NCBI GenBank assembly: GCA_003024785.1
Contig: PUQB01000161.1
Span: 186,001 to 250,000, forward strand
Direction of reading: 5' to 3'
Length of the DNA stretch: 64,000 nucleotides
From: Selaginella tamariscina
Lineage: Eukaryota > Streptophyta > Lycopodiopsida > Selaginellales > Selaginellaceae
Positions 57,699-64,000 of the stretch are shown here, piece after piece (the first letter of the stretch is position 1; every line of letters starts with the position of its first letter). Under the pieces are notes generated by a model. The model saw nothing but the letters and a program-made list of their open reading frames with translations. It did not search any database and was not told the DNA's origin. Both the position numbers and the translations under genes were made by a program.

Positions 57699-60600
57699 TA
57701 TTCTCTACGGTCAGTAGGACTACCTAAAGTGTAGTGTATTTTAGGGTTTAGTTAGTTCTAAATTTTGAAGTACTCTATCACTTTCGGCTAATGTCTGAAT
57801 TCTGCGTGGAGAGTTGGTCCTGAGATCTATAACTCTTCAGAGTACACCTACTTCATAAGTGGGTGTGGGTTATGGACTTAGAAGGTAGCACTTGGAAGTC
57901 AGCTTCCAAGTTGTATGCCAGGTTATTTTCCTATTATTACTTAAGGTTGTCCAGGTTACTTTACCATATACTTCCACAAGACGTGGCGTGTTAGTTTGTT
58001 CTGGCTTACAAACTAAGTCTTGGAAGTGGTCTGTGATATCTAAGCTACACATTATTGAAAATTTTTCTTTTTCTTTAAGGTGTTTGAATTTGGGATAACA
58101 CATGATTTGGAAACAGACAGTGTCCTTGAGTTTTGGCTTAGTCAAGATTCAATATCGTCCAACTAGTGTTCAAACGGGGAAAGACTTATGTTCAGAAGTG
58201 CATCTTTGACTTCGGGAGAAGGGGCATATTCAAACATGAATGAACACTACATTTTGACATAAAGTGTAAAATAAGCTCTCATTATAGTGCATGTTTTCCA
58301 GAGTGTAACTCTAGAAGCAGACTATGGTGATGAACTTATAATACAACGGAATGTCGAATATTAACATATGATGAATATGTTAAGCAGTGGTTTAAGATCC
58401 AATGTAATCAAAGTATTGTCTGATGTTCGCAATATTTTGATGACGCTAGCTGCAAGTAACATTAGGTGAATAGTTTACTAAGTTCAAGTCACCTAATTTG
58501 AACAAAGTACAACTTGAAACCTTAGTTAGTTGTAAGCGCGCACTTGTATTCAAGTTAGCTAGCTCGACTAACTTGATTATGAAGTTATCTCATATGGGAT
58601 CTAAGAATGAGATAGTAAGCTTTGAGTAGACGATTTAATGTTGCATCTATCAATGCAATTTTGGGATAGATGGCATGATCTATCAGAAAGAGTAATGTTG
58701 GAAACATACGTTTACATTTTCAGTTTACTGAGTAATGAAGGACTTGCATAGTGAAGGCGTTCGGCGCACACTTGTGCATTTTCATTGTTAACTCTTTAAT
58801 CTTGAAATCTGTAACGTTGTTTGCAATGTGGGGATAAGCTCTTGAACAAGGGTGATTCCTTGGTTAAGAAGAGCATGATTTGGGATTCTTCACTTTGTTA
58901 TCGACTAAGTAAGGAAACTTGCTAAGTTTAGTTAGTCGAGTAGTACATTTTGGAGGTTTAAGTGCATGTACCTCCTCAGAGAGTCGGTGTTCGATGAGAA
59001 TTGAAAGTTGATATTGATTTTCAATATCAATTTTAATTTTAGGTCGAATACATTATTCAAAGACGATTTCTTGACTCTGCATCATGGTCGAAAATGTGGG
59101 CACTTAAAGAACAAATAAAGCATATATCTTTTAATCTTTGGAATATTGAAAAATAGAACTATTTTGACTCAAGGTTTGATTGTATTCCTTGGGTTAGTTG
59201 TTAGTTTTATCTCAAGGTTTGATGGTGTTCTTGAGTTGGTTCAATATTCTTGTAAGTATGATATTGTGTAGCGGGATTAGCTCAAGAAGATGGTGTTCCT
59301 TCTTGATGATTATAATTCAAGGTTCGTCCAATATCCAGTTCGAGAATATGAGGTTCTATCACCTCATCTGTTGAGATATTTATATTCTAAACTTTAGCAG
59401 AATTGTGACAATCTTTTCAAGATTGGTTATAAATCACCTATCAAAAGTATGGTATGATATCTCTTCAATATTGAGTTTGGAGCGCTCAATATCGAAACTT
59501 GGTTATGATCACATGCGGTGACCATAATCATATAATAGAAAGACTTAAGCGGACTTGAGTTCAACACGTTGGTAAGGCACTACCTTAGTGTTTAACTTGA
59601 AACGTGTTTTCAAGTTAGTTGAGAAATGAGGCATTTCTCATACATTGCTTGAGGGGCAATGTAGTACTTTCTGGATTACTAGGTGTCTAAAATGAATAAT
59701 GTATCTTAGTTTGACATACTGAACTAGATATCTTATTCATGTTTGGGGAGATCTATTGAATTATAAGGTATGACTAATACATGAAGTTGATATAACACTT
59801 CAGTGTTATGATAACATTTATGTGGAGGTTGATATCTTACTAAATCAATTAGATGAACTAGACACTAGTTCATGATTCCTCTTAGTCTCTGAACAAGATC
59901 CTGGAATACTGTCATAACATTATAATGTCCATCTCAAAATTGAAGTTCGGTTCATGTAAACTAAGACCATATCTATAATGTAGTTATAGCATTTTGATAA
60001 ATTGATATGATTGTAAGTTTATATCCATAGTTGATAAGCTTAGGATTTGAACGTTAAAACGATCATTATCCATTCGAGAGTATCAATATCGAAATTGTGA
60101 TTATTTATAGAATAAGGATTAGTTTTAAAAGATGTTTATCAAAAACACTAGTTGCTTCAATTAGTGAAATGCTATACTTCGGTATAGTGTTGAGAAACAT
60201 TTACGAAATCAGTTTAAGAGTTGGAAATAAATATAATGTTATGGAAGTGTGCAGTATTCTGAATTCAGAGAAACTCTTATCATGGAAACTAAGTTCTAAA
60301 ATTCGGTATTTTGAACTTAGTACGATAAGGAGTTAGGAAGTATTGAACGGCATCTAGTACGATGTGCTCTTTGGGGAATGAGTACAATGAAAGTGACAAT
60401 TAAGAGACGTGTTATTTAAAGGTTGTCGATTGAGGCACTAGAGATGGGTTGAATTTCCTGGTTTCCACATTGGTTTGTAAGAAGGGTATGTTAGCTTATC
60501 TGGTCCTGAACTGGTCGGTGTTATGAAAGAGTACAAAGTTGGTTGCGAAGGACGAATGCTAAGGCTATCACACTTGGTCACAGGTTTGACTGAATTCGGG

Positions 60601-61384
60601 AATAAATTTATGTTAATAACACACCATGAATAGAAGTTGGTAGATTAGCAAGACCTTGTTGTATACATGTGTACAACCATCCGCCTCTGTGATCGCCTCT
60701 GGCCAGATTGACATGTTTACAAAGATAGGGTTTATGACTTGTACTCTTATATCGGAAAAGAGCTTGATTCCGATAAAAGTCTCATACTTAGTCTGGCGTA
60801 GCTATATACTAATGAGAAATAGATATAGTAGCAGACCTTTATGAAAAGGGGTAATGAGAAGCACCGAGGGATGCAGAGATATAAGCTATAATATCATAAC
60901 ATGTGGAGATGTGGGACCATTGGAAAATCAAAAGAAATGCGAAGGTGTTTGGTCAAGCATTTGAGAAGTGCTTGTTGTGTGTTAAAACGACAGAGTCGTC
61001 AACAGCATTTAATATTAAGGAATAAAGCAACTCTTTATTTTTTGTTAACCAAGGGGCCGGCAACAACACTAACTAGAGGCCTCCAATATAAATTTCTAAT
61101 TAAGTAAAGAAATTAACCAGTGTTTGTGGCATCGGGTGACAGACTTTGCAGACGTGCAAAAGGTCTCCAGGTGACTTCATGTCGCAGGTGGTGCCTCCGG
61201 CAGCTGAGTTTATGACTTAGTGAACGACGGTTCTGAAGTACTTGGTTTCGCGTAATGCAAGGGGTAATAAAACTTATGTGAACTTTTGGCTGACTCCACA
61301 TAGAGTGATATGTTTAGTTTTGGTTAGTTTTTTCTAACATTATCTAGTCTTGGAGTTGGATGTCAACGAGGACGTTGACATTTT
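57699..61384 (+). other. Non-coding interior of the LARD-like element
   Basis: No ORF above about 90 codons and none resembling gag, protease, reverse transcriptase or integrase. 57684-59300 is collinear with 38663-40142, showing a conserved family interior. Confidence 0.8.
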
Positions 61385-61398
61385 CAAAGGCGGGAGTG
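61385..61398 (+). promoter_or_regulatory. Polypurine tract
   Basis: CAAAGGCGGGAGTG immediately before the 3' LTR, the expected primer for plus-strand DNA. Confidence 0.75.
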
Positions 61399-63191
61399 TG
61401 TCATAGTTTCTACTATGACTCCTCTTTTACTTTGGACGTTGACTGTTGTTACCTATTGGATTATGTGACGAACCCTAGATGTAGAAGAAACAGGCCCGCA
61501 TAGTGCACTTGGGTATCTAGTGATGGTCCGGCCGGGTGTCATTAGGTATTTGCAAGAAACTCTAGGCGAAGCTAGCACTTCCATTTAGAAAACTCTCCCC
61601 GTTTTGACGTTCCAGGTTAGGGGTTTTTGCAAAGTATAGCTTTCAAAATAAGGGTTAGGGACACCCTTAGGGTTGACCTAACCCTAGGGTTGCCCTAACC
61701 CGCCTAAACCCCCCCTTAGGGTTAGGTTTAGGGTTAGGTTTGGACAACTCATTTTCTCTAAGGGCTAGCTTTTCAGTGCCAGCCCACTTACTCATATAGG
61801 AAAACAGGGGGAGGGGGGCTCCGTCACATAAATAAGGTAGAGTGTATGTAGGAGAGCTCCTGGGTTCATGACTGAGTCCGTTGCTCTTCTGCCGGTGCAA
61901 GCTTTAGCTTGTGTCGTTAAAGTACAACCCTCTGTTGTGCCGCCCTAACTTCCAGATGCCAGGGGTACGTCCCACCTTCGGGGTAGCTTACCCTTAAGTT
62001 GGCGAATCCATGCCTGGGAGGTCTTCTCATAATGCATGTTCCAAGAGGTAGAGGTAGAGGCTTGTCTCCAGCCTCCTCCTCCACGTCAAGCTAGGTGTAG
62101 CACTCACAGCCAAGCAAGGCACATTCGTGTCCTTGTCCAACTGTGGGCGTGAGACCTTGTTTGACAGGTTCATGTTACCTGGTTCCTAAGGGTTTATTGA
62201 GGGTTCTAGAGTTGGCATTTAGGAGCCACGTTTGTGGTACTTGGTGCAACTCTTGAATCTAAGGGCTATGCATGATAGCCCACATCGGGGAAGGCATGTC
62301 ACATGGAGATGTGACACTAGGCTAATGTCACATGGTACAACGCCTGCGGCACGCCCTTTGGGGTTATGTCATGGGTTTGTCGCCAAGGGGTTGGATACTC
62401 TGACAAATAGACATGCTTGTGCTCGCGCTAGGTGCTAAGCCTTGGGCATTTGCTCAAGGGAGGTTAGGTCTCATAACTAGGGGTGTTTTGGCACACTTGG
62501 CTAGGGGAGTGTTTCCTTGGAATTCAAGGGTTGCACAACCTAAACATGTTAGAAGGAGCCCTTTCGTGAGGCATTCGCAAGGTCATGTGCTTAGGGTTAT
62601 CCCAAACCTAGCCTTAGGGAGTTTGCTTAGCAGAACACTCGTGTCCGCCTACGGCGCACACTCGTGTCCTCATTAAGTACTAGCCCTAGGTCTAGGGTAT
62701 AACTTGGCCACTCAAACCCTTAGGGGTTAGTCATGGTTCAGGGTACCCCTTGTCGCCCTAAAGGGATTGTACTCCTAGATGAGGGTGATTCCTAAAGGGG
62801 TAAGTGACGATGCCTTAGCTCTGTCCAGGGGTATGTGTGGAACACACATCTCCTTGAAGGGGGTTAGGGCATGAGCCTGTCTAGGTCTTCTAGGGCAAGA
62901 CCCTAAGTCAACTAGGGTTATCCCTCAAGGGTTTTGGGGGTAGACACTCTAGGGACTTAGGCTAAACCCTAAGTCAACTGGGGTTATCCCTCAAGGGTTC
63001 TGGGGGCAGACATTCTAGGGAGACTTAGGCTAACCTAATCTCCTGTCCACTTGGGCATTAGAGTCTAACCCTAGGGGTCGTTGGGGTTGTTCTGGGGAAC
63101 TTAGCGTTACTCACACAGGGTGATGACGCCAAATGGCCACCTGGCAGCCACGTGTTGCCACGTGTTGGCCCTTTGGGTTAAAATTCTGACA
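61399..63191 (+). repeat. 3' LTR of the LARD-like element
   Basis: Near-identical to 55880-57683, including the 84-bp internal duplication (62890-63030). Small indels and a few substitutions only, so the insertion is recent compared with other repeats here. Confidence 0.93.
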
Positions 63192-64000
63192 CTATGGTTC
63201 CCCAGCATGGGTTTGTCTCATGTCGTCAAGGCATACTCGCTATGCCGCCATGTCCCACTCGCCTGCTGGGTACGTCATATTTTAGGGGTAGCTTACCCCT
63301 TATCATTGGCGAATTTGCACTACTATGCCTGGGTACGCCGCATCTATGGGAGTTAGCCAACTCCATTTCATTCGGTAACCCGCTCGCACATTTGGGCAGT
63401 CGTTGAGGCTCTATTTCGGCCTCCTCGTCCATGTCAAGCTAAGGGTAGTGCTCATAGCTCAACTAATCATGCATCTTGACTCACAATGTGAGCATTGTCC
63501 GTGCACTTAGCTAACTGTGGGGGTGAGCTCTCAGGCAGACAAGTTCCCAAAGGGGTATCTGAGTGTGGGCTCTAAAGGTTGGCATTTGGCGAGCCACAAA
63601 CTGGCACCGGGTCTGACCTTGTCTCTAAGGGGGTTATAAAGATAGCCTTGTCTTGGGAAATGGTGCCACATGCTCATGTGACACTAGATGGTTTCATACA
63701 AGTCAACACTTAGGGCATGACCTATAGGGTCGTGTCTTGAGCCTAAGGCCGAGGGGTTGGTGACCTAGCAAGCACATGTTTGTGTTCTAGGACCAGGGCC
63801 GAGCCTTGGGCACATGCCTAAGGGAGGTTAGGTCTCTTGGCCAAGTGTGCTTACCGGCACACATGGCTAGGGATGTTCGTCCTCAGGATGTGGAGCAGTC
63901 CGAGGGTTGAACAACCTAAGCTCCTTAGCGAGGGTCTTCTTAGACATAGGCATGTTTCCCTTTGGGGAATAAGGGGTAGGGTTTTTCCAACCTTAGCCTC
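63192..64000 (+). mobile_element. Older LARD-family LTR, right part, running off the window
   Basis: Continues the LTR interrupted at 55879 (after the repeated CTATG): GGTAGCTTACCCCT, TGGCGAATTTG, GTCAAGCTAAGGGTAGTG and GGGAGGTTAGGTCTC match the family with clear divergence. It has no 3' end within the window. Confidence 0.8.

Larger units (their letters stand above)
55880..63191 (+). mobile_element. Complete non-autonomous LTR retrotransposon (LARD-like), TSD CTATG
   Basis: Two LTRs, 55880-57683 (1804 bp) and 61399-63191 (1793 bp), both TGTCATAGTTT...CTGACA, nearly identical apart from short indels. CTATG lies outside each end (55875-55879, 63192-63196). A primer-binding site for initiator tRNA-Met and a purine-rich tract before the 3' LTR are present. 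The 3.7-kb interior has no gag-pol ORF, as in large retrotransposon derivatives that depend on another element's proteins. Confidence 0.93.

Noticed and set aside
62232-62676. ORFs of 68-87 codons in the 3' LTR; likewise 56488-56710 and 63120-63432
   Set aside because: They lie in LTR sequence, do not keep frame between the LTR copies and match no protein.

Overview
The window is nuclear DNA of a land plant. The evidence is spliceosomal introns with GT-AG ends, a chloroplast Cu+-ATPase gene of the PAA1/HMA6 type, PLS-class PPR gene pieces, a cellulose-synthase-interactive (CSI1-like) armadillo fragment, and plant-type Ty3/gypsy and PIF/Harbinger elements. Most introns are only about 50-60 bp, which is unusual in plants and typical of Selaginella-type lycophytes. 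That placement is an inference, not proven. No rRNA, tRNA or CRISPR array was seen. Many reading frames carry single-base shifts, several at G runs, so part of the damage may be residual long-read assembly error.

Layout. 1-88: end of a gypsy LTR. 89-1364: deletion derivative of a Harbinger-like family (called Z here). 2815-8549: the only apparent host genes, a SagB-type nitroreductase-like gene and a PAA1-like copper P-type ATPase, head to tail. 8842-17612: a decayed PIF/Harbinger element (H1 copy 2) carrying a complete nested Z element (8987-13940, TSD TTA) that has picked up a CSI1-like fragment. 17613-30545: a truncated, decayed minus-strand copy A of a large unrecognised element (called X). 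Copy A is interrupted by a better-preserved H1 (copy 1, 19950-25488, TSD TAA) carrying two PPR fragments, by a solo LTR (26480-27427, TSD GTAGT) and by another LTR (27652-29297). 30546-40142: LTR fragments, a decayed Ty3/gypsy element and a LARD-like fragment. 40338-51522: an 11.2-kb complete copy B of X. 51802-54042: 3' half of a chromodomain gypsy element ending at an assembly gap. 55382-64000: an older LTR split by a complete non-coding LTR element (LARD-like, 55880-63191, TSD CTATG).

The most interesting object is X. It has terminal inverted repeats starting ATGCA and a 3-bp target duplication (ACC), deduced by comparing its flanks with another LTR copy. On the minus strand it encodes a putative DDE/RNase H-like transposase with the motifs MDHSKTA, DNYAGENKN and VGHTHEDID (I believe the family catalogued as DUF7869). 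Divergently, on the plus strand, lie an open region with a ParB-like domain, a beta-class DNA-methyltransferase-like segment with an acidic tail, and an FCP1/NLI-type HAD phosphatase-like gene. Between the two gene sets lies a 2.5-kb region rich in an 18-bp palindrome (GGCGGGATTAATCCCGCC), arranged in higher-order units whose spacers are inverted copies of each other. A ParB-like protein next to a palindrome array invites comparison with ParB-parS, but that link is only a hypothesis.

Comparing the two X copies gives empty sites for the three insertions in copy A, and comparing the two H1 copies gives the empty site for Z, so the nesting order can be read directly from the sequence.
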